A stretch of DNA of 64,000 nt from Leptospira paudalimensis (GCF_026151345.1 NZ_JAMQPR010000001.1:2428676-2492675), one strand, 5' to 3'. Positions 46,501 to 56,603 are shown, numbered from the stretch's first letter. The notes: generated by a model not told the origin, from the letters alone. Made by a program: numbers and translations.

Positions 46501-47490
46501 TTATTTCTTCTTTTCTTCCGGATAAATCGCTTTGCCGTTTTCATCAAATTTTGGAGTTGGAGGAACTGATTCACGTCTTGCCCCTTCCGTCTCTTTGATT
46601 TGTGCATTAGCTTCAAGCAGTAGATCTAATTTTTTAGAAGTGATGAAACCGTAGTTATCATCATGTTGTTCTAGTAAATCCAATGGTTTTGCATCTGGGT
46701 TTCCTGGAGGGACAACAGTTCTTTCCATACGTTTGTTTTCAATGAAGTTGATGAGGGTATCTCTCACCTTTTCGTAGTTACGTTGTTTTTCTTCGTTACG
46801 AGCTTCTTTTAGGTCTTCATTGGAACGGTATTGGTATTCAGGTTTATCCTCATCTGGAGTTTTGCTATAAATCATCGCAAGGATGGCAAAACGTTTTGCA
46901 CGACGAAGTGTCAAAATCCCTTCTTTGTAGAGCGTAAGTTTATAACGGTATTGGTGAGGGCTTGAATTGAGACCAGTTGTGTAAAGATCTTCCGAGGAAC
47001 GAAGGTCACGAAAACCTAAACGTAACAAAGCTTTTGCGTTGCTATCATTTGATCTGATGATGGCAGGCGCTGCTGCTTCCAAAAGTGCTCTTGCATCTTC
47101 GATGTATTTTTGTAATACGATTTCAAAGATATTTTTGAGTTCCCCTTGGGCTTGTCTGAGTTGGCGGAATCCATACACATAATTACTTTGTAAGTACCAC
47201 ATGTTTCCACTAAAGTCAGATTGGTTTGCTGCTTTTAGGAGTTTGAAATAATCAAAATCCAAATTCTTTTTGGAAGGATCTGGGGTTTGGGTTGTTCCTG
47301 GTTGGGCAGTGCTTTGTGCTTCTTCTTGTGAAGGAGCCAAATTACTGAGTGCCACATTGATAAAATTTAAGTTTTCTTTGTTTTCAAAGATCAAAATCCC
47401 CAAATTCGTTTGTTCTGGAGATACTGCATTGATGTGGGAGATATGTCCCACAACCATTGCAAAAAAGAGGATGAATTTCCATTTTCCCAT
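46501..47490 (-). CDS. Exported helical protein of unknown function
   Basis: I do not recognise this 329-residue protein. It has a signal peptide (about 1-22, VGHISHINA) and a long alpha-helical body with many Arg, Lys, Glu and Tyr (LEAAAPAIIRSND and YKLTLYKEGILTLRRAKRF), probably a bundle or helical repeats, and an acidic-basic Pro-rich tail. Size and composition recall periplasmic structural proteins of spirochaetes. It is followed after one base by another exported helical protein, so the pair may form one complex. Confidence 0.75.
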   Translation of the reverse strand: MGKWKFILFFAMVVGHISHINAVSPEQTNLGILIFENKENLNFINVALSNLAPSQEEAQSTAQPGTTQTPDPSKKNLDFDYFKLLKAANQSDFSGNMWYLQSNYVYGFRQLRQAQGELKNIFEIVLQKYIEDARALLEAAAPAIIRSNDSNAKALLRLGFRDLRSSEDLYTTGLNSSPHQYRYKLTLYKEGILTLRRAKRFAILAMIYSKTPDEDKPEYQYRSNEDLKEARNEEKQRNYEKVRDTLINFIENKRMERTVVPPGNPDAKPLDLLEQHDDNYGFITSKKLDLLLEANAQIKETEGARRESVPPTPKFDENGKAIYPEEKKK

Positions 47491-47542
47491 AGCTCTACCT
47501 TGTTTTATATATCGGAGCTATGGAAAAAACCAGGACTAAATT

Positions 47543-48769
47543 TTACATTTTTTGGATGCGTTCGATGGCAGAAATGACATCTTCTCGTTTTCCAAACGCA
47601 GAAAGTCGGAAATACCCTTCTCCAGCCGGTCCAAACCCAGATCCAGGAGTTCCAACCACTTGTGCGTTTCCTAGGAGTTCGTCAAAAAATTCCCAAGATT
47701 TGAGTCCACGTGGGGTTTTTAACCAAATGTAAGGAGCATTCGTTCCACCAAACACTTTGTAACCTGCCTTAGCAAGACCTTCGCGAATGAGTTTTGCATT
47801 TTCCATATAGTAGGAAATTTGTTCTTTGATCTCCACTTGTCCTTGGGTGGAAAACACAGCTTCCGCCCCTTTCTGTGTGACATACGATACACCATTGAAT
47901 TTGGTTGTATGGCGTCTGTTCCAAAGAGAGTTAAAACTCACCTCTTCTCCTGATTTTGTTTTTCCTTTTAGGTCTTTCGGGATCACAAGGTAGGCACAAC
48001 GAGTTCCCGTAAACCCTGCAGTTTTGGAGAAGGAACGAAATTCCATTGCCACTTCTTTGGCTCCTGGGATTTCATAAATGGATTTTGGAATCTCTTTGTC
48101 TTGGATAAAAGACTCATACGCGGAATCGTAAAGGATGATACTTCCCATTTTTTTGGCATAGTTCACCCATTCTGTGAGACGGGCTTTGGTTGCGACCATT
48201 CCTGTCGGGTTATTCGGATAACAAAGATAAATGATATCTGGTTTTTCTTTTGGAAAATCAGGTTCAAAATTATTTTCTTCAGTCGCAGGCATATAAATGA
48301 TGTTCGCATAACGTCCATCAGGTCCTACTTCTCCAGTTCTTCCTGCCATCACATTTGTATCTACATATACTGGATATACAGGGTCTACGACGGCAATTTT
48401 ACTATCGAGGGAAAAAATCTCTTGGATGTTTCCACAATCACATTTGGATCCATCAGAAACAAATACTTCGTCTTCTGCGATTTGTACACCACGTGCTATA
48501 TAATCATGAGCGATGATCTTTTGGATGAGGAAAGAATACCCTTGTTCTGGTCCATACCCATGGAATCCACCTGCACTTCCCATTTCTTTGGCCGCATCTA
48601 CCATTGCATTGACAATGGTTGGTGCAAGTGGAAGTGTTACGTCTCCGATTCCAAGTCGGATGATTTTTGCATTTTGGTTGGCTTCTGAATAAGCTTTTAC
48701 TCTTCTTCCAATCTCAGGGAATAAATATCCCGCTTTTAATTTTAAATAGTTTTCATTTATCTGAGTCAT
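47543..48769 (-). CDS. dapL: LL-diaminopimelate aminotransferase
   Basis: The 408-residue PLP enzyme converts tetrahydrodipicolinate directly to LL-diaminopimelate in lysine and peptidoglycan synthesis, the DapL route known from plants, chlamydiae and Leptospira. It matches the family start with [20 protein letters not shown]. The catalytic Lys is in [17 protein letters not shown], and [12 protein letters not shown] is the substrate loop. Length is as expected. The start overlaps the DUF2203 gene by 17 bases. Confidence 0.95.
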   Translation of the reverse strand: MTQINENYLKLKAGYLFPEIGRRVKAYSEANQNAKIIRLGIGDVTLPLAPTIVNAMVDAAKEMGSAGGFHGYGPEQGYSFLIQKIIAHDYIARGVQIAEDEVFVSDGSKCDCGNIQEIFSLDSKIAVVDPVYPVYVDTNVMAGRTGEVGPDGRYANIIYMPATEENNFEPDFPKEKPDIIYLCYPNNPTGMVATKARLTEWVNYAKKMGSIILYDSAYESFIQDKEIPKSIYEIPGAKEVAMEFRSFSKTAGFTGTRCAYLVIPKDLKGKTKSGEEVSFNSLWNRRHTTKFNGVSYVTQKGAEAVFSTQGQVEIKEQISYYMENAKLIREGLAKAGYKVFGGTNAPYIWLKTPRGLKSWEFFDELLGNAQVVGTPGSGFGPAGEGYFRLSAFGKREDVISAIERIQKM

Positions 48770-49133
48770 TTTCTTCTTTATTTTCCTCTATGAGTTTTCT
48801 CGATCTAAATCCTTCATGATAACCATGTTCGTATAACACATCTTCTTCGCCCCATGTCCAACAGTAAAATCCGTTGCCATGATCGAAGTCTACGAGCCAC
48901 AAACCCTTAACATCAATTTTCAAATTTAAGATTTCGTTTGTCCAATGTTTGATGATGTCCCCTATTTCTTCCTCTTTCGATTCCAAAACATTTTCAGGTA
49001 ACATTTTGTTTCGTACATCATCTGCGAGAACACTTGCCTTAACATAGTATTCTTTTGTGATATCTCTGACAAGGGGTAAGATCTCCCTTGCTTCTTCCAA
49101 AGTCCAAATTTTTTTAGTCAAATTTGACCCCAA
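48753..49133 (-). CDS. DUF2203 family protein
   Basis: The 126-residue protein matches DUF2203: the start [20 protein letters not shown], a helical middle, then [33 protein letters not shown], given here as the core GFYCWTWGE followed by HGYHEGF. The function of the family is not known. It overlaps pyrB upstream by 20 bases and dapL downstream by 17 bases, so the three genes form a tight operon. Confidence 0.88.
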   Translation of the reverse strand: MGSNLTKKIWTLEEAREILPLVRDITKEYYVKASVLADDVRNKMLPENVLESKEEEIGDIIKHWTNEILNLKIDVKGLWLVDFDHGNGFYCWTWGEEDVLYEHGYHEGFRSRKLIEENKEENDSDK

Positions 49134-50046
49134 GACTTAGGCAGAGTAAAACCATTCTGACAACAACTCCATACTTCGCCTGACGAAAGTAAGCTGCATT
49201 TGGCAAATCATCCACATCAGTGGATAGTTCATTCACACGAGGGAGTGGATGGAGGATAGTTGTGTCTTTTTTGGACGCAAGGACAAGTTCCTTATTCACT
49301 TTATAGATATCTTTTAGTTTTTCATACTCTCTATGATCAGGAAACCTTTCTTCTTGGATTCGTGTCACATACGCAACATCTGCATCCCAGATGGCTTTGA
49401 TGTCGGTTGTTTCTTCCCAAGTCATGGGAAAACCTTCTAAGTTCTTTTTGTACTTTTCAGGGAGTTTTAATTCTTCGGGACTGATGAGATACAAATGCAC
49501 TGGATAATGGCGTAAGAGGTTGATGAGCGAATGGATGGTCCGTCCATACTTTAGGTCCCCGATGAAAGCAATGTTTAACCCATCTATTTTCTTCTTTTCC
49601 GAAAAGATGGTATATAAATCGAGAAGTGCTTGTGTCGGGTGTTGCCCTGCCCCATCTCCTGCATTGATCACAGGGATGTTGACTGCACCTGCGGCAATCC
49701 GAGAAGAACCTTCGACGGGGTGGCGGATCACAGCAATATCACAATAGGCTTCAATCATCTTCATGGTATCATACAAAGTTTCCCCTTTCGAAATGGAAGA
49801 AAACTGAAACCCTACCGTGGAGATGAGCCTTCCACCTAATCGTTCCATGGCAGCTTCAAAACTCATCCGAGTGCGGGTACTTGCCTCAAAAAACAAGGAA
49901 GCCAGGAGTTTCCCGTGAAGGATCCCAAACGCCTTTCCCGATTCATGTAGGGCACTCATTCGATTTGTTTTTTCGATTAGGAAATTAAGGTCTTCTTTGG
50001 AAAATTGTAAGGTGTCTAAAATGTTTTTGTGGGAGTATTCATACAT
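49114..50046 (-). CDS. pyrB: Aspartate carbamoyltransferase, catalytic chain
   Basis: The 310-residue enzyme makes carbamoyl aspartate in pyrimidine synthesis. The carbamoyl-phosphate loop [13 protein letters not shown] (about 50-62), [26 protein letters not shown] and the C-terminal DPRAAYFRQ-like [15 protein letters not shown] are visible. There is no pyrI nearby. It heads the pyrB-DUF2203-dapL series and is divergent from the thioesterase gene with only 66 bases between. Confidence 0.93.
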   Translation of the reverse strand: MYEYSHKNILDTLQFSKEDLNFLIEKTNRMSALHESGKAFGILHGKLLASLFFEASTRTRMSFEAAMERLGGRLISTVGFQFSSISKGETLYDTMKMIEAYCDIAVIRHPVEGSSRIAAGAVNIPVINAGDGAGQHPTQALLDLYTIFSEKKKIDGLNIAFIGDLKYGRTIHSLINLLRHYPVHLYLISPEELKLPEKYKKNLEGFPMTWEETTDIKAIWDADVAYVTRIQEERFPDHREYEKLKDIYKVNKELVLASKKDTTILHPLPRVNELSTDVDDLPNAAYFRQAKYGVVVRMVLLCLSLGVKFD

Positions 50047-50112
50047 AGGGCAGAAATCTTTTCTCTAGGGTTTTTGGTATCGAATAAATCGAAAACATAT
50101 TTTTTGGTATTT

Positions 50113-50526
50113 ATGGTCGAGACAATTCAGAACAAACTGCGGGATATGGAACTAGTCACCCAACACTTGGTCCAACCAGACGATTTAAACTACCATAACA
50201 ATCTTTTTGGTGGGAAAATGCTCTCCTGGATTGATGAGGGAATGGCGATGTATGTCATGAACAAAATTCGGTACACCAATATCGTCACGATGAGTATGGA
50301 CAATGTGGTGTTTCGTTCCCCAGCAAGGGCAGGTGACATCATCCAAATTTATGGAAAGATTGTAAAATATGGAAAATCTTCCATCACTTCCAGAACACTT
50401 GCCATTACTAACCACCCCCAAACAGGGAAAATGGCCGCCGTCATCGAAAGTGACATCACCTACGTATGCTTAGGTGAAAATGGGAAACCAACTGCGTATT
50501 TTAGAAACTTTACCCCTCCCACTTAG
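50113..50526 (+). CDS. Acyl-CoA thioesterase (hot-dog fold)
   Basis: The 137-residue protein is a single hot-dog domain with the acyl-CoA thioesterase motif [18 protein letters not shown] and a core [16 protein letters not shown], as in YciA-like proteins. It hydrolyses acyl-CoAs, with chain length unknown. The open frame reaches back to 50029, but the ATG at 50113 is chosen because it starts at the conserved region and avoids the divergent pyrB start. Its 3' end overlaps ubiX by 17 bases. Confidence 0.87.
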   Translation: MVETIQNKLRDMELVTQHLVQPDDLNYHNNLFGGKMLSWIDEGMAMYVMNKIRYTNIVTMSMDNVVFRSPARAGDIIQIYGKIVKYGKSSITSRTLAITNHPQTGKMAAVIESDITYVCLGENGKPTAYFRNFTPPT

Positions 50527-51106
50527 GGAACAGAGTTTGGGGGAGACCGATTAGATTAAAAATCCTCCCCGTGATAAAATCGCCAAGGTCATCCAAAGAT
50601 TTTGGCATTTGGTAAAAACCAGGGGATGCAGGTAAGAGGATGGCCCCTGCTTCATCTAACGCTAACATGTTCCTGAGGTGGATGCGGTTGTAGGGAGTTT
50701 CTCTCGGGACTACAATGAGACGCCTTCTTTCTTTTAAGGTCACATCGGCGGCTCGTTCGATTAAGTTTTCTGTGAGACCTGCGGACATAGAAGCAACGGT
50801 TTTCATACTACAAGGGATCACAACCATCGCATCCCAAACATTGGAACCACTGGCTATGTCAGAACCGATATCAAAAAAATTACGAACATGGAATTTGTGT
50901 TTGGGTTTTACCTTCCACTTCTCTTCCACAAAAGACAAAATGTCTTCAGTGGTTTTCACTGTCGTTTCGTATTCTTCTGAAAAGATACGTAAAGATGCGG
51001 GACTTGATGTGATGTAGGTTTCCCCTTCGATCTCATACAATGCTTTTAAAAATCGAGCAGCATAAATGCTACCACTAGCACCTGCGAGACCCACAACAAG
51101 TTTCAT
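50510..51106 (-). CDS. ubiX: Flavin prenyltransferase UbiX
   Basis: The 198-residue protein matches UbiX/Pad1, which prenylates FMN to make the cofactor of UbiD-type decarboxylases. It has [15 protein letters not shown] near the start, the FMN-binding [15 protein letters not shown], and [19 protein letters not shown]. It overlaps the UbiA-type gene by 4 bases (ATGA). A UbiD homologue is not in the window. Confidence 0.93.
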   Translation of the reverse strand: MKLVVGLAGASGSIYAARFLKALYEIEGETYITSSPASLRIFSEEYETTVKTTEDILSFVEEKWKVKPKHKFHVRNFFDIGSDIASGSNVWDAMVVIPCSMKTVASMSAGLTENLIERAADVTLKERRRLIVVPRETPYNRIHLRNMLALDEAGAILLPASPGFYQMPKSLDDLGDFITGRIFNLIGLPQTLFPKWEG

Positions 51107-52014
51107 CGAAAACTAATTCCAGAGGAAATCTTCAGTAAAAACTCATTCCATTTATCAAATAGGATGGCCAAAAACAAAACTACACTGATCCAGGAATTGA
51201 TTTGGTAAAAAATAAGTGGGAGATCCTTTTGTTTGTATTGGTAAGAGATTTTGTGTTCATACAACACCAAAATCCCAATCACAGAGAGGATTAAAAAATA
51301 CATAAACCCAAGTTCGGCACTAATCCCTGCGAGGATAAAAAATACAAACGAAAGAGTATGCAAGATAACAGCGATGATACGGGATTTAGTTTCCCCTAAT
51401 TTGGAAGGAATGCTATGGAGTTTTTCTTTGGCATCAAAATCCATATCCTGAATGGCATATAACACATCAAATGCGGAAATATGGAATAAAAGTCCTAGTG
51501 AAAATAAAATGGGAACTAAATTCACAGTTTCTGTGATGGCAATCCAAGCACCGAGTGGCGCCAGAGAGATCGCAAAACCGAGAACCAAATGGCAAAACAA
51601 AGTAAACCGTTTGGTGAGAGAATACAGAAATAAAATGAAAAGTGCGGGGAAGGAAAGTAAGAAAGCCAGTTTGTTCACAAAAAAACTAGCAAAGATAAAA
51701 ATGAAGGCAGAAAGCCCTATGAAGAGTAACGCCGATACCTTAGAAATTTTCCCGGCAGGGATTTCTCGATTTTGAGTGCGGGGATTTTTTTCATCAATTT
51801 CTGAATCCACATACCTGTTGAAACCCATGGCAGCACTACGAGCACTGACCATACAAACAAGGATCAGGGCACCGATTCGAAGCAGATCACCTGTATCGAG
51901 ACTCGATTCAAGGTAAGCGAGGACGAAGCTGATCCCAGCAAAAGGTAAAGCAAAAAGTGTATGGGAAAATTTAACCATTTTAGCGTAGAGAAATAGATTT
52001 TTGAAGAAGTTCAT
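51103..52014 (-). CDS. UbiA-family polyprenyltransferase (MqnP-like)
   Basis: The 303-residue membrane protein has about eight helices. Its first Asp-rich motif is [15 protein letters not shown], and the second is [18 protein letters not shown]. It attaches a polyprenyl chain to an aromatic ring. The pairing with ubiX suggests quinone synthesis: the MqnP enzyme of futalosine-dependent menaquinone formation is the most likely identity, with UbiA itself as the alternative. No ubi genes beyond ubiX are here. Confidence 0.85.
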   Translation of the reverse strand: MNFFKNLFLYAKMVKFSHTLFALPFAGISFVLAYLESSLDTGDLLRIGALILVCMVSARSAAMGFNRYVDSEIDEKNPRTQNREIPAGKISKVSALLFIGLSAFIFIFASFFVNKLAFLLSFPALFILFLYSLTKRFTLFCHLVLGFAISLAPLGAWIAITETVNLVPILFSLGLLFHISAFDVLYAIQDMDFDAKEKLHSIPSKLGETKSRIIAVILHTLSFVFFILAGISAELGFMYFLILSVIGILVLYEHKISYQYKQKDLPLIFYQINSWISVVLFLAILFDKWNEFLLKISSGISFR

Positions 52015-52107
52015 GGCATCCTTTCTGCCCTTAGTTTAGACAGAGATCAGGTTTTTTGGTTCATTCTGTTTCGAATTCTTCCGTTCTTAGAACCAAGGTC
52101 ACAAAAT

Positions 52108-52941
52108 ATGAATATCCGTCTTTCCTTTCTTGAAAGAAACCTTTGGTCTATTTTGACAATTGGGTACTTTCTTTCACTTTCTTCCAGTTTCGCGCATGAA
52201 AGCCTGGAAGACCGACCTTTACGTATGTTTTTTCACTGTGGCAAGGAACTTTTCACAAAAATGGATGAGGAAGGGCGTGGTGGTCTCAGTGCCCTCCTTG
52301 GTTTTGTGGAACGGGAAAAAATGGATTTAGATCTGAAACGAGGGAAAGGGTACATGTTGTACCCATTTTCCCAAAAAGACAAACCATTAGAATTCCCCTT
52401 CGATGGATTTAACCTGACAAAAACCATCGAAATGGACCATGGCCCCGTCAAACTCGGTTTAGGTTCCATAGACGGGCTCTTAAATGCGAAAAACACCGAC
52501 GAATTTGATGGTTGGATCGTATATGTCAGTTCAGAAGACGAAATGAAAATCCCTCTCATCCCGGTTCAAAACAATCCCGAACTCCCAGTATTTTTACTCG
52601 TCGAAGGGAAACCACAGGCAAGGTTTCGTTACCTTTCCAATGTCCACCAAGTGGAATGCCCTAAAGACTACGGAAGACTTGGTACTTTAAATTTATACTA
52701 TCGCAAACGAAACCTGATTCGTTTGGATTACAAAGTAGAATCCATCAATTTAACAGACCGCAATCGTTCTTGGAAACAGAGAAAGGAATCGGAAACAGAA
52801 GAAGGTCTTATGAAACCGACTCCGAATAAGAAGGACATAGGGAAGAAAGAGGACAATCCGAACAAAACGTCCGGCGAGCCTGGCAGTACTTACGACCGAG
52901 AAATATTAGGTAAAGAGATAGGTTTCGGCAAATTTCCTTAG
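52108..52941 (+). CDS. Exported protein of unknown function
   Basis: I do not recognise this 277-residue protein. It has a signal peptide (about 1-30, ending SSSFAH), a beta-rich body with GPVKLGLGSIDGLL and FLLVEGKPQARFRYLS, and a C-terminal tail very rich in Lys, Asn and Glu. The last 134 bases run antisense to the 3' end of nth, which encodes its Fe-S loop, so the low-complexity tail may be shaped by that overlap. Confidence 0.65.
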   Translation: MNIRLSFLERNLWSILTIGYFLSLSSSFAHESLEDRPLRMFFHCGKELFTKMDEEGRGGLSALLGFVEREKMDLDLKRGKGYMLYPFSQKDKPLEFPFDGFNLTKTIEMDHGPVKLGLGSIDGLLNAKNTDEFDGWIVYVSSEDEMKIPLIPVQNNPELPVFLLVEGKPQARFRYLSNVHQVECPKDYGRLGTLNLYYRKRNLIRLDYKVESINLTDRNRSWKQRKESETEEGLMKPTPNKKDIGKKEDNPNKTSGEPGSTYDREILGKEIGFGKFP

Positions 52942-53458
52942 GCGTGATTTTCATCATCTCCCGTTCAATTTGTACGGGATCTGTTTTTTTTGTAAATCCA
53001 AGTCGTTTGGTTAATCGTTTTACGTGGGTATCCACAACAAACCCTTCCACCACACCATAAATTTCAGCAAGCACCACATTGGCTGTTTTCCTTCCAAACC
53101 CAGGGAGTTTGATTGCCTCCTCCATTGTTTTAGGAATCTCACCACCAAATTCTGCTAACACCATTTTCGCAAAACCTTGGATACTTTTGGCTTTGTTTTT
53201 ATAAAACCCAGTGGAAAAGATTTTTTTCTCAATCGCGGATAAAGGTGCTTTCGCAAAAGACTCAAGAGTCGGAAAGGTACGAAAGAGTTCTGGTGTGACT
53301 TGGTTCACACGTTCGTCCGTACACTGTGCACTGAGGATGACAGCGATTGCCAACTCATAAGGTTTTGTAAATGTAAGGGGGGTTTCGACGACACCGAATT
53401 CCGCCTCAAGGAGACGGTATACTTCGGTGATATTGGGAGTTTTTTTGGATCGTTTCAA
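52808..53458 (-). CDS. nth: Endonuclease III (DNA glycosylase/AP lyase)
   Basis: The 216-residue protein removes oxidised pyrimidines from DNA. The helix-hairpin-helix LPGFGRKTANVVL carries the catalytic Lys, the catalytic Asp is in VDTHVKRL, and the C-terminal [4Fe-4S] loop has the C-x6-C-x2-C-x5-C spacing of Nth. Length is typical. Its C-terminal coding part overlaps the convergent gene by 134 bases. Confidence 0.95.
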   Translation of the reverse strand: MKRSKKTPNITEVYRLLEAEFGVVETPLTFTKPYELAIAVILSAQCTDERVNQVTPELFRTFPTLESFAKAPLSAIEKKIFSTGFYKNKAKSIQGFAKMVLAEFGGEIPKTMEEAIKLPGFGRKTANVVLAEIYGVVEGFVVDTHVKRLTKRLGFTKKTDPVQIEREMMKITPKEICRNLSLYLIFLGRKYCQARRTFCSDCPLSSLCPSYSESVS

Positions 53459-53481
53459 TCCAGAACAACGAAATCTAAGAT

Positions 53482-53766
53482 TTAAGTTGCTGGTTGTGCT
53501 TTTGGAGTGATTCCTACGTATTTTTTAGGAGTGATTGCGGAGATATCACCGCCGTGGTCTTTGATTGCCACTTTCAAACCTTTTTTACGAAGGGTTCTCA
53601 AAGCACGTGTAGAAATCTTAACGCGAACCCAACGGTTCTCGTCTTCCAAGAAGATTTTTTTTGTGATCACATTCACCTTCCAGATACGGCGATTCTTTTT
53701 ATGAGAATGGGATACGTTGTTCCCAGCCGTTGTTCCTTTTCCGGTTACTACACATGTTCTAGCCAT
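53482..53766 (-). CDS. rpmB: 50S ribosomal protein L28
   Basis: The 94-residue protein is L28, with the typical start [21 protein letters not shown], then [18 protein letters not shown] and [15 protein letters not shown]. It belongs to the large ribosomal subunit and lies 23 bases ahead of nth in the same direction. The gene after it (LOG family) is 18 bases upstream. Confidence 0.97.
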   Translation of the reverse strand: MARTCVVTGKGTTAGNNVSHSHKKNRRIWKVNVITKKIFLEDENRWVRVKISTRALRTLRKKGLKVAIKDHGGDISAITPKKYVGITPKAQPAT

Positions 53767-53784
53767 AATTATTACCTTGTTTCG

Positions 53785-54549
53785 CTATGTTTTTGTACCC
53801 TCAGAATGGGTCAATTCGAAACGAATCTTTTCCTGAAAGAATCGAAGTGCCTCCACTGGACTGTCAGCAAATCCAAATAAATGTAGGTCTTCTTCCGAAA
53901 TCAGCTTCATCTCCGCTAATTTTTTGAAATTGATCACTTCCGTCCAAAATTTTGTTCCATAGAGAAGGATGGGAATCCTACTTTTTTTTCCAGTCTGGAC
54001 AAGGGTAAGGGTTTCAAATAATTCATCAAAGGTTCCAAATCCACCAGGAAATGCAATCATCCCTCGGCACGTTTTCATAAACCAAAGTTTACGCATAAAA
54101 AAGTAGTGAAACTCAAATGTAAGTTCTTTGTTCACATACGGATTCGGGTGTTGTTCGTGAGGAAGGACAATGTTTAACGCAACCGATTTTGCCCCTGCTT
54201 CTTTGGCACCTCGGTTCCCTGCTTCCATGATCCCAGGTCCACCTCCTGTGCAAATGAGCAAATTACGATTTGGGGCATCTAGTTTTAAAACTTCTGCCCA
54301 TTCCGAAATCAATCGGGAAAACTCTCTGGCTTCCTCGTAGTATTGGCTTAAGCCTTCTAAGGGTGAAGGTTTTCCGGGTTGGATTTTTTCCTGAGACGGG
54401 ATCCTCGCCGATCCAAAAACAACAATGGTATCAGTAATTCCATGTTCATTGAACTCCGCCTTGGGATGTAGGTATTCCGAAAGGATCCGTATGGGCCCTG
54501 CTTCATTCCCCCATAAAAAACTTTGATTCTCAAAGGCTAAATCATTCAT
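53785..54549 (-). CDS. LOG-family protein (TIGR00730-type)
   Basis: The 254-residue protein has the LOG motifs GGGPGIMEAGNRGAKEAG and AFPGGFGTFDELFE, the PGGxGTxxE signature of cytokinin-nucleotide phosphoribohydrolases and related bacterial nucleosidases (PpnN-like). The exact nucleotide is unknown. The open frame reaches to 54651, but a start at ATG 54549 (MNDLAFEN) avoids overlap with the divergent gene at 54584 and fits the family length. Confidence 0.87.
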   Translation of the reverse strand: MNDLAFENQSFLWGNEAGPIRILSEYLHPKAEFNEHGITDTIVVFGSARIPSQEKIQPGKPSPLEGLSQYYEEAREFSRLISEWAEVLKLDAPNRNLLICTGGGPGIMEAGNRGAKEAGAKSVALNIVLPHEQHPNPYVNKELTFEFHYFFMRKLWFMKTCRGMIAFPGGFGTFDELFETLTLVQTGKKSRIPILLYGTKFWTEVINFKKLAEMKLISEEDLHLFGFADSPVEALRFFQEKIRFELTHSEGTKT

Positions 54550-54583
54550 CTTGTTATCATAGATCGACCGATTGGTATAAAAG

Positions 54584-55432
54584 ATGTGGAAATTCCCAAA
54601 AACATTTGAACTCTCAATTTCCTTAAAACATCTCCCTATTGTAGAAACCAAATTACAAAAAAGGATCCTTGATTGGGAAGAATCGGGATTTCACAACTTC
54701 CATCCCTTCCAAGTCACCGCCTGGAAAACCAAACCGGAAGCATTGTCTCATTCGAGCGTTTCCTTCGATTTTTTGTATGAGTTCTCGAATTTGGAAACGA
54801 TTACCTTTTTTTTATTTCCCAAGTCATTTGGAAAAAAGAAGAAGTCTCACTTAACAGACATATTACGATCAAACATCGAAAATCAAACAACACCTAAAAA
54901 GAAAACAACAGATTGGAAATTCATAGAACAGTGGTGGAAGGAACCATCTCAGTTAGAATTAGGAAATGTAAAAATTGTAAATGCCAGTTTGGATATGGAT
55001 GGACTAGAGAACCCGATCGACCATCGCCATCTACAAATGGTTTCAGGGGCATCCAAACTGATACTCAGGATTGGGTATCTAAAGGGAATCCAATACAAAT
55101 TCCATCATAAAACATTTAAAACACCTTACCCAAAATTTGGTGAGTGTTACATCAAAACAAGAGACACTCATTTGGACAAAAGTTTAGGTAAGGTTTATTT
55201 TAGTTTTTTAGGTTATCTATTCGAAAACCAATCTGACGAGTACTTATTACCTTATTTTGGATTAAAACCATTGGTTCCAACTTCCATTCGATCCTTGATC
55301 CCAAATGAAATTTGGAACCAATGGAACGAAGGAGAAACAACGGATTGGGTTGAAACCAACTTAATCGGAGAAGAATATGAATTTAGGCCTGTCTACCAGG
55401 TTTCCATTTCTTCGCAGCATCATCTAAAATAA
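54584..55432 (+). CDS. Hypothetical protein
   Basis: I do not recognise this 282-residue protein. It has no signal peptide or membrane segment. It has a mixed alpha-beta pattern with many Lys and aromatic residues, for example ITFFLFPKSFGKKKKS and YFSFLGYLFENQSDEYLLPYFG. Its start is divergent from the LOG-family gene and its 3' end overlaps the small HTH gene by 50 bases. Confidence 0.6.
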   Translation: MWKFPKTFELSISLKHLPIVETKLQKRILDWEESGFHNFHPFQVTAWKTKPEALSHSSVSFDFLYEFSNLETITFFLFPKSFGKKKKSHLTDILRSNIENQTTPKKKTTDWKFIEQWWKEPSQLELGNVKIVNASLDMDGLENPIDHRHLQMVSGASKLILRIGYLKGIQYKFHHKTFKTPYPKFGECYIKTRDTHLDKSLGKVYFSFLGYLFENQSDEYLLPYFGLKPLVPTSIRSLIPNEIWNQWNEGETTDWVETNLIGEEYEFRPVYQVSISSQHHLK

Positions 55433-55592
55433 TGAAACGTGAATTTTTTCCGATCACGACTTCATTGATCTTTTGGTCTTGTAAAGCTCGGTAAACAGAA
55501 GTTCGGCTAGTGTTTTTTTTCTCTGCGAAATATTTGATTTCCAAAAGGTTTTTACTAATTTGTTTACAAGTATTCACTAGGGCATCTGACAT
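55383..55592 (-). CDS. Small helix-turn-helix DNA-binding protein
   Basis: The 69-residue protein has a helix-turn-helix of the excisionase/MerR-like type: LLEIKYFAEKKNTSRTSVYRAL, shown here by the core KNTSRTSVYRAL, then a wing VVIGKNSRFIILDD and a basic end. A GAGGAT ribosome binding site precedes the ATG. It probably binds DNA as a small regulator. No mobile element or phage gene is adjacent. Its stop lies inside the 3' end of the convergent gene. Confidence 0.75.
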   Translation of the reverse strand: MSDALVNTCKQISKNLLEIKYFAEKKNTSRTSVYRALQDQKINEVVIGKNSRFIILDDAAKKWKPGRQA

Positions 55593-55651
55593 TGGGGAAC
55601 TATCCTCTTTTTTTTGTTAGACAGTTTGTTCGATAAAGAGAATATTTTTTT

Positions 55652-56548
55652 TTAGAATTGATCCAAACGAATCGAAAATTCAATTTTTTTTTCGGAATGT
55701 GCTTTGATAAGACTAGGATTTGCACCAGGGAAATGTAAAAAATTGCCAGTGCTTGTCATCGGTTCAATCGCAATTGACCTTCTATCTTGCGGAGTGTACA
55801 CTTGGTAAAAATTCCCACCAGAGATGAGTAACTTCTCCTTTTTGTTCATCGAAAATAGACCAATGTAGGGAGTTTCATTTCCGGCGGCTCCGTACAAATC
55901 ATCCAAACTTTTTCCCATGAGTGGAAGTTCACCATTGAGTAACAACTCACCACCTAATATACGTTCAGGTAAAAGGTAATCTCCGAGTTTAATCTGGTGG
56001 AATCCAGATCCGATGAGGAATAGATCATCGATACTTTCTTCTTCGTTCCAACGGAAATAGGGATGGATTCCAAGTGCAAAGGGAAATTCTTCTTCTGATT
56101 GGTTCTTTAATTCATAGATGATTTTGAGTTCCGAAGGAGTAAGTTGGTACACTTCCGTCACTTGGATTTTGGAAAGTAATGTCCCTTCCCAAGTTTTTGG
56201 GATGTCCATGGAAAATTTGACAATGGATTCCATCTCCCCTTGTGTTTCGGAAAGGATGGTTCTTGGCAGGTTGTGGAAGAGCCCATGGAGAGGGATTCCG
56301 TTCCCATCTGTCAACCAATGGATACTCGGATAAAATGGCTCTCTCGCCCATGGGTTTGGTTCCAATCGATTGACCCAGGGAAACATCAAAAACGAACCTG
56401 AAGCAAAAAATGGATCTGGGGCTTTGTGGCCTGCAACCACAGAAACTTTGGAGCCATCTACGGGAGAATGGAGATTCAAATGCAACCATTGGCCACCTCC
56501 AGTGGGTTCTGTCCCAAAACTAGAGTATTTTGTTTTCAGTAGGTGCAA
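55652..56548 (-). CDS. Aldose 1-epimerase-like protein
   Basis: The 298-residue protein has the galactose-mutarotase-like fold: MFPWVNRLEPNPW, then FALGIHPYFRWNE with the catalytic His, and a C-terminal strand with the likely catalytic Glu in SIAIEPMTSTGNFLHF. It interconverts anomers of a sugar or sugar phosphate, with the substrate uncertain. It is divergent from SppA, with a short gap of about 55 bases. Confidence 0.85.
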   Translation of the reverse strand: MHLLKTKYSSFGTEPTGGGQWLHLNLHSPVDGSKVSVVAGHKAPDPFFASGSFLMFPWVNRLEPNPWAREPFYPSIHWLTDGNGIPLHGLFHNLPRTILSETQGEMESIVKFSMDIPKTWEGTLLSKIQVTEVYQLTPSELKIIYELKNQSEEEFPFALGIHPYFRWNEEESIDDLFLIGSGFHQIKLGDYLLPERILGGELLLNGELPLMGKSLDDLYGAAGNETPYIGLFSMNKKEKLLISGGNFYQVYTPQDRRSIAIEPMTSTGNFLHFPGANPSLIKAHSEKKIEFSIRLDQF

Positions 56549-56603
56549 GATTTATCTCCCAAAAATGATTGAAGTCAGAGTTTGCCATCTTAGAAAGGTT
56601 TGT

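Noticed and set aside
54550..54651. N-terminal extension of the LOG-family gene
   Set aside because: It would overlap the divergent gene at 54584 and lies outside the conserved domain.
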